From positions 1 to 64,000 of the forward strand of contig CANNFM010000010.1 in NCBI GenBank assembly GCA_947503835.1: a DNA stretch of 64,000 nucleotides, read 5' to 3'. This document shows positions 8,543 through 18,107 of the stretch, piece after piece. The translations under genes were made by a program, and so were the position numbers. The notes under the pieces are model-generated. The model saw only the letters and a program-made list of their open reading frames with translations, did not search any database and was not told the origin of the DNA. Origin of the DNA: an uncultured Aquimarina sp. (GTDB lineage Bacteria > Bacteroidota > Bacteroidia > Flavobacteriales > Flavobacteriaceae). Each line of letters starts with the position of its first letter. Positions within the stretch are counted from its first letter, which is position 1.

Positions 8543-10873
8543 ATGAAAAAAAAGTGTCTACAAATTATTAACTGGTTAAAAGGCCAAATCAAAAACATTA
8601 CACCAGGAAGGAATGCAGTAAATGGCGCTTCATTAGGTATGTTGATTGTAACAGCCATTTTTTGGGTACTATTCTCAATTCAAGGTTATATCGATCTCAA
8701 AGATCCATGGATACTCTTATTTTGCTTCGTATTTGTCTTGGCTGCCATCTTATTGGGTTTTGTGATTAGATGGGTACTCAAACTTTTAAACAATATTCCC
8801 AAATTGTACAAACTAGCTCTTTTAATAACATTGCCATTGCTATTCGTTATGAGCTTTGATTGGATGATACCTACAGTAATTATTGTACTTGCTTCGCTTT
8901 GTGGGGCTTCAATTCTGGTTTTGAAAAAAACAAGCTTTCAAAATTTAACAAAGCCAAAGAAGGTGGTTACAGTGGTAGGGATAATCATTGGTTTTTTTGG
9001 ATTCATTACAGTTGGATTTCTATATTATCAGAATGGTTTTGATGTTGATCCAATCACAAATGCAGCTCTATCCTCTGAATCAAACATCCAACAAATAAAG
9101 GCGGTTTCTCCTGCCAAAAAAGGACCTTACTCTGTTAATACAGTAACGTATGGGAGTGGAAAGGATTTTCACCGACCAGAATACGGTACAAAAATAGACT
9201 TTAAGACTAATTCTGTTAATGGTCTTGCGTTTATCGATAATTGGGAAGGATTTGGAGGCTGGTGGCGTGAAATATACTGGGGATTTGATTCTAAATCCCT
9301 ACCAATAAATGCTCGTGTTTGGTATCCTGAAGGAAAAGGGCCTTTTCCTTTGGCACTAATTGTCCATGGAAATCATAGCATGCAGGATTATTCTGATACA
9401 GGATATGAATATCTTGGAGAATTACTTGCTTCGAAAGGAATAATCCTAGCATCTGTAGATGAGAATTTTATTAACGGGTCTTGGTCAAATATTTTTGGAG
9501 GATTAGATAAAGAAAATGATGTACGGGGATGGTTATTACTTGAACATTTAAAGGTGTTCCACGAATGGAACCAGACAGAAGGCCATTTGTTTCACAAGAA
9601 GATTGATACAACTAACTTGGCACTTATAGGACACTCAAGAGGTGGCGAAGCTGTGGCTCATGCTGCCATGTTCAATAAACTTCCGTTTTATCCAGATGAT
9701 GCTTCAGTGAAATTTGACTACAATTATAATATAAAGTCGATTTTGGCCATAGCTCCTGTTGATGGGAAATATAAACCAGGAAATAGTAGGACAGAAATAA
9801 CGGACGTCAATTATTTTGTAATGCATGGAGCACAAGACGGAGATGTTCGCTCTTTTATGGGATCTCAGCAATATGAAAGAGTAAAATTTAACGACAGTCT
9901 TTATCATTTTAAATCGGGAGTCTATGTTTATGGGGCTAATCACGGCCAATTTAACACAAGCTGGGGCAACAACGATACTGGCAATCCTTTTTCAGGGCTA
10001 CTTAACCTCAAACAGCTTCTTTCTGAAGAAGATCAGAGGAAAATTGCACAGGTCTACATCAGTTCATTTCTAGACATAACATTGAAAAACAAAAGTGAAT
10101 ATTTGCCTCTATTCTTGGATGCAAGAAAAGGTAAGGACTGGCTTCCAGAAACTATCTACTTAAACCAATTCGAGGATTCAAGTTTGAAGCCAATCGCCAA
10201 TTTTGATGAAGACTTTGATGTGTTAACTATAACACAAAATGGTGGAGAGGTTACTACAAAAAACCTGTCTGTTTGGCGTGAGCAAGAGATAGAACTTAAG
10301 TGGCAAAAAAAAGGAAGTAGGGCACTTTTTGTAGGCTGGAACTATGACCTAGCGAATGAAAAAGAATCAATTGAATCTGTATCGGATACCTTGACTGCTA
10401 GCTATACTATTAATCTTTCACCTGTCGCTATTGATTCTTCAGCAGTTTTAGTTTTCTCAATGGCCGAGTCTAAAGAATCTGCCAACCCTAAATCCGAGGG
10501 GAAATGGGTGAAAAACTATAATAACAAGGCTAAGGAGGAGGATAAAAAAAAGCAAGATAAAGACGAGTCCAAAAAACCTATAGATTTTACAATCCAATTG
10601 AGTGACTCCTCTGGACAACAAGTATCATTTCCCTTGAGTGAATTTTCTCCTTTACAAAGAGTCATTGAAGTGATGATTATGAAAACAGCGTTCATCTATG
10701 ACGACAAAGAATCCGAAATGGTGTTTCAGACATTCTATTTTCCTACAAAGTACTTTCAAAAAATTAACCCATGCTTTATTCTTTCCAATATTGAAAAAAT
10801 AAAATTTATTTTTAATAAAAACGAATGCGGAGTAGTCGCAATTGATAATATTGGGTTTATGAAGAGTTTGTAG
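8543..10873 (+). CDS. Membrane-anchored alpha/beta-hydrolase
   Basis: A 776-residue protein, the largest in the array. Residues about 20-165 contain four to five hydrophobic segments (membrane anchor). Residues about 230-540 are an alpha/beta hydrolase: NARVWYPEGKGPFPLALIVHGNHS strand and oxyanion region, nucleophile elbow IGHSRGGEAVAH with Ser365, and a GANHGQFNTSWG segment fitting the catalytic His. This set resembles the dienelactone-hydrolase/chlorophyllase/PET-hydrolase-type group, but the substrate is unknown. Residues about 545-776 look like a beta-rich accessory region, including a Lys/Glu-rich linker (KAKEEDKKKQDKDESKK near 665-681) and a galactose-binding-like end (IEKIKFIFNKNECGVVAIDNIGF). 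The active domain probably faces the periplasm. Confidence 0.75.
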   Translation: MKKKCLQIINWLKGQIKNITPGRNAVNGASLGMLIVTAIFWVLFSIQGYIDLKDPWILLFCFVFVLAAILLGFVIRWVLKLLNNIPKLYKLALLITLPLLFVMSFDWMIPTVIIVLASLCGASILVLKKTSFQNLTKPKKVVTVVGIIIGFFGFITVGFLYYQNGFDVDPITNAALSSESNIQQIKAVSPAKKGPYSVNTVTYGSGKDFHRPEYGTKIDFKTNSVNGLAFIDNWEGFGGWWREIYWGFDSKSLPINARVWYPEGKGPFPLALIVHGNHSMQDYSDTGYEYLGELLASKGIILASVDENFINGSWSNIFGGLDKENDVRGWLLLEHLKVFHEWNQTEGHLFHKKIDTTNLALIGHSRGGEAVAHAAMFNKLPFYPDDASVKFDYNYNIKSILAIAPVDGKYKPGNSRTEITDVNYFVMHGAQDGDVRSFMGSQQYERVKFNDSLYHFKSGVYVYGANHGQFNTSWGNNDTGNPFSGLLNLKQLLSEEDQRKIAQVYISSFLDITLKNKSEYLPLFLDARKGKDWLPETIYLNQFEDSSLKPIANFDEDFDVLTITQNGGEVTTKNLSVWREQEIELKWQKKGSRALFVGWNYDLANEKESIESVSDTLTASYTINLSPVAIDSSAVLVFSMAESKESANPKSEGKWVKNYNNKAKEEDKKKQDKDESKKPIDFTIQLSDSSGQQVSFPLSEFSPLQRVIEVMIMKTAFIYDDKESEMVFQTFYFPTKYFQKINPCFILSNIEKIKFIFNKNECGVVAIDNIGFMKSL

Positions 10874-10894
10874 AGTTATTTTGAGGTGTAACAA

Positions 10895-11055
10895 TTTTGA
10901 TAGTTAACAATGTATAAAACAATAGCCGATTCAGCTTTCTCGTAACTTGACAGTTATAAAGTATACAAATCAGCTACTATTCTTATAACAAACCATAAAA
11001 CGTCAATAGCTGGCATTCGTTTACTACTGCGTTTATGGGTAGTATTAGCTTCAAA
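10895..11055 (+). repeat. attC-like site S7
   Basis: Left box TTTTGATAGTTAAC (10,895-10,908) then AATGTATAAAAC. The right end is uncertain, near GTTTATGGGTAGTATTAGC (about 11,030-11,050). AATAGCCGATTCAGC/GCTACTATT form a partial inner inversion. Confidence 0.55.
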
Positions 11056-11066
11056 TAATAAAAACG

Positions 11067-11507
11067 ATGATTAGACCATACAAACCTACTGATAAAGAGA
11101 GTTTATTGAAAATTTTTAGCCTTAACACTCCAAAATATTTTGACAAAAATGAAATACGTGATTTTGAAGAATACCTGGAGCAAAAGACAGAAACCTATTT
11201 GACTATTGAAGTCGATAATAATATTGTTGGCGGAACTGGATATTATATAAATGAAAATGATAAATCAGGACGAATTACATGGATTTTTTTTGACCCAAAT
11301 TATTCTGGACAAGGGATGGGAAAACAAGCAGTAGAGTATTGTTTGAAAATATTAAGCAAAGATAAAAGAGTAGAAAAGTTCATTGTAACAACATCTCAAC
11401 TTGCCTATAAGTTTTTTGAAAAATTTGATTATAGCATTAAGCGAATCGAAAAAAATTATTGGGGAAAAGGTCTTGATTTATACGAAATGGAAAAGTCTAA
11501 TACATAA
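11067..11507 (+). CDS. GNAT-family N-acetyltransferase
   Basis: A 146-residue cytoplasmic protein with the GNAT pattern: IRPYKPTDKESLLKIF at the start, beta strands around TIEVDNNIVGGTGYYI, acetyl-CoA loop motif A as WIFFDPNYSGQGMGKQAVEY (Q-x-x-G-x-G/A form, about residues 71-90), and the late strand FFEKFDYSIKRIEKNYWGKGLDLYEM. The acceptor is unknown; such single-gene GNATs are frequent cargo of integron cassettes. It opens with ATG at 11,067, about 25 bases after a degenerate site. Confidence 0.85.
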   Translation: MIRPYKPTDKESLLKIFSLNTPKYFDKNEIRDFEEYLEQKTETYLTIEVDNNIVGGTGYYINENDKSGRITWIFFDPNYSGQGMGKQAVEYCLKILSKDKRVEKFIVTTSQLAYKFFEKFDYSIKRIEKNYWGKGLDLYEMEKSNT

Positions 11508-11748
11508 AACAATAGATAACATTATGTCCTATGCAAAGCCCTTTCCAAAGTCTTAGGTTAAAAATACGATATATAACAAAGAACTGAGTAAAATTCAAAC
11601 AATTTTAATATGAACTGTAGCCGTATTTTAGGATGTGATATTATGATTTTTATTCTTGAATAAGAAGCTTTGAGTCAGCATCTTTGCTGATTTAAATCAT
11701 TGTTTAGTTGAGTTTCTAATGATATTTTTATAAGAAATTCTATTAACC
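11508..11748 (+). repeat. Degenerate attC-like site S8 and gene-free spacer
   Basis: AATAGATAAC ATTATGTCCTATGCAAAGCCC (11,511-11,541) is the left half of a long-type site; no right half or outer box is recognisable. The remaining bases to 11,748 hold no ORF that I can support. Confidence 0.4.
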
Positions 11749-12855
11749 ATGAAAAGGCGAAAATTTATAACCATAACCGGAGTGGGAACTGTCGCTGTAG
11801 GTGGGTTAGCCTATTTTTTAAACGACAACTACCAGAATCAGAAATATAAAGATAGAATTATTGATACCTGGAGGCATTCCGGCAAATTAAATGGCTCAGA
11901 TAAGGCTCTAATGGTTGAACTCGTTAGATATGCAACATTGGCAGCTAACAGCCATAATACTCAACCCTGGAATTTCAAAATTGGCCATAAGAAAATTACG
12001 ATCTCTCCCGACTTTACAAGACGATGTTCTGCTGTAGATCCAGATGACCATCATCTTTATGCAAGCTTAGGATGTGCTGCCGAAAATGTTGTGCATGCTG
12101 CCAGAGCATTTGGTTTAGAAGCCAATATTTCGATTCAAAATGATTCGAAGGAAGTAGTTCAAATAGATTTCGAAACTACTTCTGCAAACCAATCGGACCT
12201 ATTCTTAGCTATACCTAAAAGGCAGTGTACAAGAGCTCCCTATGAAGGCACGAAAGTATCATCTCAACAACTCAGAGCATTAGAAACTACTGCTCAAGAT
12301 ACTGGCATATCTAGTCAGGTATTTACAGACAAAACCGATTTAGAGACCATTCTTGAGTTCGTCGTAGCAGGAAACTCAGATCAAATGCGAGACGAAGCTT
12401 TTGTAAGAGAGCTTAAGGATTGGCTACGATTTAATCCGTATTCAGCCATGAAACATGGCGATGGGCTTTATACTGCTACTTCGGGGAACCCTACTTTTCC
12501 AAGTTTTGTTGGCGGTTTGTTTTTTGACCTGGCCTTTAAGGAAAAGACCGAAAACGATAAATACAAAGACCAGATAAGAAGTTCGGCGGGTGTCATTGCT
12601 TTTGTTTCCGAACACGATGATATTGACCACTGGATTAAGGCGGGAAGATGTTACCAACGTTTTGCTCTAAAAGCCACTGCATTAGGATTAAAACATTCGT
12701 TTGTGAACCAAGCTGTTGAAGTCCCAAAAGTACGGGCTCAATTGGGAAATTACTTGAATATAGGAAATAGAAGAACTGATTTATTAGTTCGGTTTGGTTA
12801 CGGAGCAGAACTTCCAAAATCTCTTAGACGTCCCGTAAGTGAGGTGATTATTTAG
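11749..12855 (+). CDS. Tat-exported Acg-like nitroreductase-family protein
   Basis: A 368-residue protein starting MKRRKFITITGVGTVAVGG: a twin-arginine signal followed by a hydrophobic stretch. The remainder fits the Acg-type FMN-binding nitroreductase branch: AANSHNTQPWNFKI near 67-80, the strongly conserved SHNTQPW flavin contact, ASLGCAAENVVHAARAFG near 105-122, and the late RCYQRFALKATALGLKHSFVNQ with RFGYGAELPKSLRRP at the end. A flavin oxidoreductase exported folded with its cofactor is consistent with the Tat signal; the substrate is unknown. It shares its unit with the DUF2867 gene 47 bp downstream, so the two may be co-transcribed. Confidence 0.8.
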   Translation: MKRRKFITITGVGTVAVGGLAYFLNDNYQNQKYKDRIIDTWRHSGKLNGSDKALMVELVRYATLAANSHNTQPWNFKIGHKKITISPDFTRRCSAVDPDDHHLYASLGCAAENVVHAARAFGLEANISIQNDSKEVVQIDFETTSANQSDLFLAIPKRQCTRAPYEGTKVSSQQLRALETTAQDTGISSQVFTDKTDLETILEFVVAGNSDQMRDEAFVRELKDWLRFNPYSAMKHGDGLYTATSGNPTFPSFVGGLFFDLAFKEKTENDKYKDQIRSSAGVIAFVSEHDDIDHWIKAGRCYQRFALKATALGLKHSFVNQAVEVPKVRAQLGNYLNIGNRRTDLLVRFGYGAELPKSLRRPVSEVII

Positions 12856-12902
12856 TAATGTATTGACACACTTATATATGAAGTGTAATTAGGTAAAATA
12901 AC

Positions 12903-13406
12903 ATGAAAAAGATTATAAAGACACATGTAATCCCCAAAAATTCAATCATATCAAAGGGTTTTCATAACTACCATTATTGTGATTCTTTTTCAGTCGTTAC
13001 ACAAACAAATGAAAGTTTAGATAGCATAACAACAACCATTTTTCAAACACCCAAATGGGCCGATCTATTAATGGGTGTAAGAAACACTATTTTCAGTCTT
13101 TTTGGTTTAGATAAAGGTGGTTATAAGGACCACAGGCACATTGCAGATCATTACCCTATAGGTTCTAGAGCGGTTTACTTCACCGTTATCGACAGAAATG
13201 ACAATGAAATTATTACGGCAGAAAATGACAAGCATTTAGATTTTAGGATTTCTGTGTTTGAAAATGTAGAAGAAGGTAAAAGAAGAATTCATCTAACTAC
13301 CTTAGTGAAATATCATAACGCCTTAGGACGCTTCTACTTTCTTGTTATCAGAGTATTTCATAGAAGAATAGTAATTGGGTTGTTGAAAAGGTTAATAAAG
13401 AAGTAA
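12903..13406 (+). CDS. DUF2867 family protein
   Basis: A 167-residue protein with the DUF2867 layout: HNYHYCDSFSVVTQTNESLDSITTTIFQTPKWADLLMGVRNTIFSLFGL near the N-terminus and the C-terminal LTTLVKYHNALGRFYFLVIRVFHRRIVIGLLKRL, a hydrophobic/basic end that may touch the membrane. DUF2867 is part of a broader SRPBCC-like fold; function is unknown. It sits 47 bp after the nitroreductase-family gene in the same unit. Confidence 0.7.
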   Translation: MKKIIKTHVIPKNSIISKGFHNYHYCDSFSVVTQTNESLDSITTTIFQTPKWADLLMGVRNTIFSLFGLDKGGYKDHRHIADHYPIGSRAVYFTVIDRNDNEIITAENDKHLDFRISVFENVEEGKRRIHLTTLVKYHNALGRFYFLVIRVFHRRIVIGLLKRLIKK

Positions 13407-13566
13407 TCGTGTACAACAAGGTATATGATCAATATAAGTGAATTTCCCTACTTCGAAAGGCGCAGCACAAGTATCGAAAATTCACTTGCATTAATTATCT
13501 TTAGCAACCAGCAGAAAGTACTCGTATACATTCTTGCAACTAATCCTAAGCAAAACGTTGTGTGCC
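13406..13566 (+). repeat. attC-like site S9
   Basis: Left box ATCGTGTACAAC (AAC at 13,415) then AAGGTATATGATC. The middle carries inverted arms AAGTGAATTT (13,437-13,446) and AAATTCACTT (about 13,478-13,487). Right box GTTGTGTGCC at 13,557. An additional CTCGTATACATTC lies before the right box. Confidence 0.6.
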
Positions 13567-14206
13567 ATTTAAACCAAAAGACAAAGTGAAAAAATCTACA
13601 AAAGATATATTCAAATATGTATTAGAGTTTTTAATTGTCACGTTTGGTGTGTTTCTTGGGATTTATACAAGTGACTTACAAAATGAAAAGAAAACCAAAA
13701 GGGAAAAAGAGAAGTCTATAAATTATATACTTAAAGAATTAGAAAACAACAAAATTAATGTTGAGAAGTCTATTGAGTATCATCAGTTAATCAAATCCAA
13801 TATCGATAGTTTAGCAAGTTCTTTAACAGAAAAAGATAATTTTGAAAATTATCTAGGAAATAAAAAATTTAGGCATAATCAAATTGAAGGATGGAATGGA
13901 GTTAGACTAGCGGATATTGATAACACAGCATTTGAAGGAGCGAAAATAAGTGGAATAATTCAAGAATACGATATCGAGCTTATCCAAATCATTTCAAAAA
14001 TTTATAAACGTCAAGAAGTGTATTCTAAATTCGGAAATTCTCTACTTGATAGAATGCTCGGTATAAACTCATCAACGAAAGTGATTGACGTTTTCGGCCC
14101 AATTCAACTAATGACAACAGATTTATTATCACTTGAAAAACAATTACTAAAAGAATTAGAAAAAGTTCAAAAAGAAATAAAAACGTCAGACAACAATAAT
14201 AGTTAA
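13562..14206 (+). CDS. Single-pass membrane coiled-coil protein of DUF6090-like type
   Basis: A 214-residue ORF from a GTG at 13,562 that overlaps the right box of the preceding site; an alternative GTG lies at 13,586. One membrane helix (EFLIVTFGVFLGIYTSDL, about 17-34) is followed directly by a charged helical region (NEKKTKREKEKSINYILKELENNK). This topology resembles the flavobacterial DUF6090 family, whose function is unknown. The predicted start is weak because both candidates are GTG. The end is odd: the last codons (..TSDNNNS) run into the left box of the next site (GTCAGACAAC, ending 14,194). Confidence 0.55.
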   Translation: MPFKPKDKVKKSTKDIFKYVLEFLIVTFGVFLGIYTSDLQNEKKTKREKEKSINYILKELENNKINVEKSIEYHQLIKSNIDSLASSLTEKDNFENYLGNKKFRHNQIEGWNGVRLADIDNTAFEGAKISGIIQEYDIELIQIISKIYKRQEVYSKFGNSLLDRMLGINSSTKVIDVFGPIQLMTTDLLSLEKQLLKELEKVQKEIKTSDNNNS

Positions 14207-14249
14207 TACGGATTTTAGTGCACTTGCCATATATTTAACGTTATACAAC
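14184..14249 (+). repeat. attC-like site S10 overlapping the end of the previous gene
   Basis: Left box GTCAGACAAC (ends 14,194) lies in the last codons of the preceding ORF and pairs at about 8 of 11 positions with GTTGTGTGCCA at the unit start (13,557). Then GTTAATACGG ... CCATATATTTAAC and right box GTTATACAAC at 14,240. Confidence 0.55.
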
Positions 14250-14254
14250 ATTAG

Positions 14255-15502
14255 ATGAAGATATTCTTAATTACGATCGTTTCGTTACTCTTATTCATAG
14301 CGTGCCACAAGGACACTAAGGATAAAAGTCCAATTACCTCGCCAGATAGTGGTGAATTTATGAGTCAACGTCATTTGCATGAAAAAGCATTTGGAGATTT
14401 TAATTTTACAACCGAGCAGCAATGGGATAGCCTAAATAATAGTTCTCATAAACAAATACGTCACAAAAAAGGCAAAGTTCATCCAGATCACCGCACATTT
14501 GGATGGCATCTTTATTCTAACGGTTCTTCGTATAAAAATTATAATTTCTCCATGCTATGGGGCCTTTCTTATTTTTCGTACGCTGTGCAACCAGAAACGG
14601 GTAGTTATAAAAGTATTCATCAATGGAAAACCACTGCTTTAATTGATAGTGCAAAAGCTAAAGGCTGTAGGATATTTTTTTCAGTGTCTAATTTTGGAAG
14701 AAAAAATAATGCTGTCTTCCTGGAAAACCCAAAGGCTCAAAAAACACTAATAGACAGCTTATCCAGTTTACTTGCTCTTAGATCTGCTGATGGTGTAAAT
14801 ATTGATTTTGAAGGAGTGTCTAAAAAAAATAAAGGTAGTTTCACAAAATTTATTCTTCAGATTTCAAAAAGCTTAAAACAAGAGAATCCGAATTATATGA
14901 TTTCGCTCTGTCTTTATGCTACCGACTGGAATGATATTTTTGATATCGATGCCATTAATCCATATATAGATTTTTACACCTTAATGGGATATGATTACTA
15001 CGGAAGTTTTAGCAAAACTACCGGACCTGTAACCCCTTTTAAAACCAGTAAGAAATTTGGAAATGGTCTAGAAGCCTCCGTGAATTACTATAAGAATAAA
15101 GGCGTTGATCTAAGCAAGTTAATTATTGGATTACCTTATTACGGAGCAGAATGGTATACCAAAAATGCTGAAATAGGCACAGAAGTAACAAAATTCAAAT
15201 CTCATCTACCCTACAAATCAATAAGGGAATCTTATATTGATTCTTTACATATCCCAATACAATTTGACCCCAAAAGCGCTTCAAGTTATATCGTTATTAA
15301 AGATAGTAAGGACGAATATAGGCAGTTATTTTTTGAAGATGTAAAATCATTATCAATTAAGTACGATTGGATAAAAAACAATGCTATAGGAGGTGTTGGG
15401 ATTTGGGCTCTGGGATATGATGATGGTTATGCTGACTTATGGAATCTATTAACAGAAAAATTTTCGGAAGACCAACTTAGAACGGTGCATAACAATAAAT
15501 AA
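14255..15502 (+). CDS. GH18-type glycoside hydrolase lipoprotein (chitinase-like)
   Basis: A 415-residue lipoprotein (signal LLLFIAC, Cys17). The catalytic domain is of the glycoside hydrolase 18 fold: ADGVNIDFEG at about 178-187 is the DxxDxDxE motif with general acid Glu186, followed by YMISLCLYATDW, DFYTLMGYDYYG (substrate-binding Tyr/Asp strand), LIIGLPYYGAEW and the last strand GGVGIWALGYDDGYADLW. It should act on beta-1,4-GlcNAc polymers or related glycans at the cell surface, but some GH18 proteins are binding proteins, so activity is inferred from the intact motif. The final codons (..RTVHNNK) overlap the left box of the next site (GGTGCATAAC). Confidence 0.85.
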   Translation: MKIFLITIVSLLLFIACHKDTKDKSPITSPDSGEFMSQRHLHEKAFGDFNFTTEQQWDSLNNSSHKQIRHKKGKVHPDHRTFGWHLYSNGSSYKNYNFSMLWGLSYFSYAVQPETGSYKSIHQWKTTALIDSAKAKGCRIFFSVSNFGRKNNAVFLENPKAQKTLIDSLSSLLALRSADGVNIDFEGVSKKNKGSFTKFILQISKSLKQENPNYMISLCLYATDWNDIFDIDAINPYIDFYTLMGYDYYGSFSKTTGPVTPFKTSKKFGNGLEASVNYYKNKGVDLSKLIIGLPYYGAEWYTKNAEIGTEVTKFKSHLPYKSIRESYIDSLHIPIQFDPKSASSYIVIKDSKDEYRQLFFEDVKSLSIKYDWIKNNAIGGVGIWALGYDDGYADLWNLLTEKFSEDQLRTVHNNK

Positions 15503-15570
15503 AAACCGGCGCCTAACCATGGTTCCTATAAAAAGGCGTAGTCCCACTAGTAGCCATATTGTGATCCTGA
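15483..15570 (+). repeat. attC-like site S11 (apparently compound)
   Basis: Left box GGTGCATAAC (ends 15,493) pairs at 8 of 10 positions with GTTATACAAC at the unit start. It is followed by AATAAATAAAAACCGG and then a second left-half motif GGCGCCTAACCATGGTTCCTATAAAAA (cut here at its key bases). This suggests a lost or very short unit. Bases 15,571-15,906 show no gene. Confidence 0.45.
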
Positions 15571-15906
15571 TTATAAGTACTGCAATTACATATCATACGC
15601 TTGATCTATATGAAAATTCGAAATAAAACAAGAGTTTGATATATCGAAAGTTCAATTTAAAAAGGAGAAATAAAAAACTCTGTAGTTAAAGTGATAAAAA
15701 TATACAATGAATTTCGTTTCCATTTTTCCTGTTATGTAAAAACATCTGACCAAGCTGATAAAAAAAGTGAAATATGAATACAAAAAAATGGTAACTTTAG
15801 CATGAGTGAAAATTGGAGTACATGATTTTTTAACCATAGAAACTGTAAAGCCCTTTCGGTAAAACAGAATTTGATTTGAAGAACAATAAATTTATTTAAA
15901 TAAAAT

Positions 15907-17187
15907 ATGTCCTCATCAACCTCAAAGCATTTCACTCCAGCCTACCGGAGATATGTACTTTTCACATTAACCGGAGTCTATGCCTTTAATTTTATTGATC
16001 GGCAAGTTTTGGTCATTTTACAAGAACCCATCAAAGCTGATTTAGGATTGAGTGATACGCAACTTGGGCTTCTTACTGGTTTGGCTTTTGCAGCACTTTA
16101 TGTAATACTTGGATTGCCAATTGCGAGATATGCAGATAAAAATAATCGTAAAAATGTAATTTCATTTTCATTGATATTTTGGAGTGCTATGACGGCATTG
16201 TCAGGAATGGCTCAAAATTTTACTCACCTTTTACTTGCAAGAATCGGTGTTGGAGTAGGAGAAGCTGGCGGAAGCCCTCCTGCACATTCCATTATTTCTG
16301 ATTATTACGAACCTGAAAAACGAGCCACTGCACTTTCCATTTACTCAACTGGAGTTTATATTGGAATAGGATTAGGATTTATTATTGGTGGGTTAGTGGC
16401 TGCAAATTATGGTTGGAGAATAGCCCTCTTGTCCTTGGGTATTCCAGGTGTTCTATATGCCATCGTACTTTATTTTACGGTCAAGGAACCTATTAAAGGA
16501 CTAACTGACAACAATACTTCTTCAAAAGAGAACATACCAATCAGAACAGTAATTAGCACCCTTTTCAAGAGTAAAACTTTTGTTTTTGTTGCATTGGCCA
16601 GTGGCTTGATGGCATTTGGTAGTTATGGGATTGGAAATTGGTTGCCGCCATTCCTAAGTCGAACTCATGGTATGCCCTTGGATAAAATTGGAATTACTTT
16701 AGGTTTAATTGCAGCTTCTTTTGGTGCTCTAGGCACCTTCTCAGGCGGATATATAACCGATAAATTCCAAACTCGGGGTATTAAATGGTATTGTTGGATT
16801 CCTGCTATCTCTATAGTGATAAGTATCCTTACTTACTTTTATATATTCTTTGGAGAAAATCTAAATTTTGTAATTGGACTGCTAACGGTGAGTTATTTTT
16901 TGAGTGGTGTATATTTGGGGCCAGCTATTGCGATTACACATAGTTTAGTTCCTGCCAAAATGAGAGCGTTTTCTTCTGCAGTTTTATTTTTTATTCTTAA
17001 TGCGCTTGGATTAGGACTAGGTCCTCTTGTAATTGGAATGTTAAGTGATTATTTAGCACCTATTTTAGGGACTGATGCTTTGAGATGGGCATTTACGGTT
17101 ACTTTTGCGACAAGCATCATATCAGCTATTTTATTTTATTTTGCAAGCCGTCATTATGAAGATGAGATCATTGTGATGAGATCATAA
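15907..17187 (+). CDS. MFS transporter, spinster-like
   Basis: A 426-residue integral membrane protein with 12 predicted hydrophobic segments in the major facilitator pattern. Seen are the loop 2-3 motif GLPIARYADKNNRKNVI near 75-91 (motif A form GxxxDRxGR/K), VGVGEAGGSPPAHSIISDYY near 120, the 6/7 loop about 195-215, and a repeat of the loop motif as GGYITDKFQTRGIKWY. The RIGVGVGEAG pattern is typical of the spinster-like/general substrate branch in bacteria. The substrate is not predictable from sequence. Start ATG chosen because it precedes a short polar N-terminus and the first helix. The 400-bp region before it lacks a clear site end. Confidence 0.85.
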   Translation: MSSSTSKHFTPAYRRYVLFTLTGVYAFNFIDRQVLVILQEPIKADLGLSDTQLGLLTGLAFAALYVILGLPIARYADKNNRKNVISFSLIFWSAMTALSGMAQNFTHLLLARIGVGVGEAGGSPPAHSIISDYYEPEKRATALSIYSTGVYIGIGLGFIIGGLVAANYGWRIALLSLGIPGVLYAIVLYFTVKEPIKGLTDNNTSSKENIPIRTVISTLFKSKTFVFVALASGLMAFGSYGIGNWLPPFLSRTHGMPLDKIGITLGLIAASFGALGTFSGGYITDKFQTRGIKWYCWIPAISIVISILTYFYIFFGENLNFVIGLLTVSYFLSGVYLGPAIAITHSLVPAKMRAFSSAVLFFILNALGLGLGPLVIGMLSDYLAPILGTDALRWAFTVTFATSIISAILFYFASRHYEDEIIVMRS

Positions 17188-17223
17188 AGTATCGTTATTA
17201 AAATACTTAAAAGAAAATAACAA

Positions 17224-17495
17224 ATGCTAACCATAGCCGAGATGTTAAAGATCTAAGAACGGACTGCCATACAAAAACCCGTAGACACCATACGCTTTTA
17301 TTCTTTACCTTAGTAGTGCATACTTATACTAGCCATTAAAAACAACAGAGTAGGTGAGTACGATCTGCTTTTGAAGAGCAATAGGCTTATCAAACTGTGA
17401 TTATACACAAGCAAGTTTGAGTTTGTGGTGATAGGTTTGAGATGTATAATATAAATAAGATAATAGCAATTGCTATTATACAATTGTTGTATTTA
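17224..17495 (+). repeat. Long-type attC-like site S12
   Basis: Left part AAATGCTAACCATAGCC, then the long-type sequence with TACGATCTGCTTTTGAAGA, ACACAAGCAAGTTTGAGT, TAGGTTTG near 17,440, AGCAATTGCTATTATACAAT and right box GTTGTATTTA at 17,486. The unit it opens ends TAAATACAAC (18,026-18,035), a perfect 10-base complement. Confidence 0.75.
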
Positions 17496-17505
17496 ATTAT
17501 AGAAA

Positions 17506-18015
17506 ATGGCTTCATTATTTAAAATTGAAATTTTGAAAGTAGATGACGATACTTGTCAAGTAAAATTCACTTCCATCCACCCAGATCAAACTGATATTCC
17601 ATTGGTAGAAAATATTGGATTTCAAGTCACAATAGAAGCGTATGAGGAATTTGGTCCTTTTGAAAACCACATTTGGAAAGAAAAAATGGATAAATGGTTA
17701 TCATACACGAAAAGACAAAAAATAAGAATAAGTTCAGAAGAAAGAAAAAAATATGAAACTGGCAAATTAAAATTTCCGACAAATTACAATGGATTAAGTA
17801 TGGATGGGGATGAGAGTTTTTTAATGATGCGTGTTAATAATCAGAAATTTGTTGCCGCAGCTAATAATGAAATATCAAAAATTCAGCAATTAGAGTTAAA
17901 AAGAACAAACGAGTTACCTGAGTGTATTATTCAACTTGAAGCATATGAAGCCCCTTTATTTTCTCATCTAAAGCCTGGAATGTCTTGGGATTCTGCAATG
18001 TATAATCGCGAATAA
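17506..18015 (+). CDS. Unknown cytoplasmic protein
   Basis: A 169-residue protein that I do not recognise. No signal peptide or membrane helix. The N-terminal half alternates hydrophobic and charged residues (FKIEILKVDDDTCQVKFTSI) as in a beta sheet; the middle is Lys-rich. It begins 10 bases after the perfect right box of the long-type site and sits about 60 bp downstream of its TAGGTTTG promoter-like box. Single gene of the best-bounded unit in the array. Confidence 0.6.
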   Translation: MASLFKIEILKVDDDTCQVKFTSIHPDQTDIPLVENIGFQVTIEAYEEFGPFENHIWKEKMDKWLSYTKRQKIRISSEERKKYETGKLKFPTNYNGLSMDGDESFLMMRVNNQKFVAAANNEISKIQQLELKRTNELPECIIQLEAYEAPLFSHLKPGMSWDSAMYNRE

Positions 18016-18025
18016 TATTAAAAAC

Positions 18026-18099
18026 TAAATACAACAAATTGTATATTGCATATGCACCCTTCGGGAAGCAAACGCACCATACAAGGGACGTTGCCAGTA
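18026..18099 (+). repeat. attC-like site S13
   Basis: Left box TAAATACAAC, then AAATTGTATATTGCATATGC, loop CCCTTCGGG, then AAGCAAACGCACCATACAAG and right box GTTGCCAGTA (18,090-18,099). The unit it opens ends TACTGGCAAC (18,871-18,880), a perfect 10-base complement. The site is nearly identical in plan to S21 at 25,361. Confidence 0.8.
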
Positions 18100-18107
18100 A
18101 TTAAAGA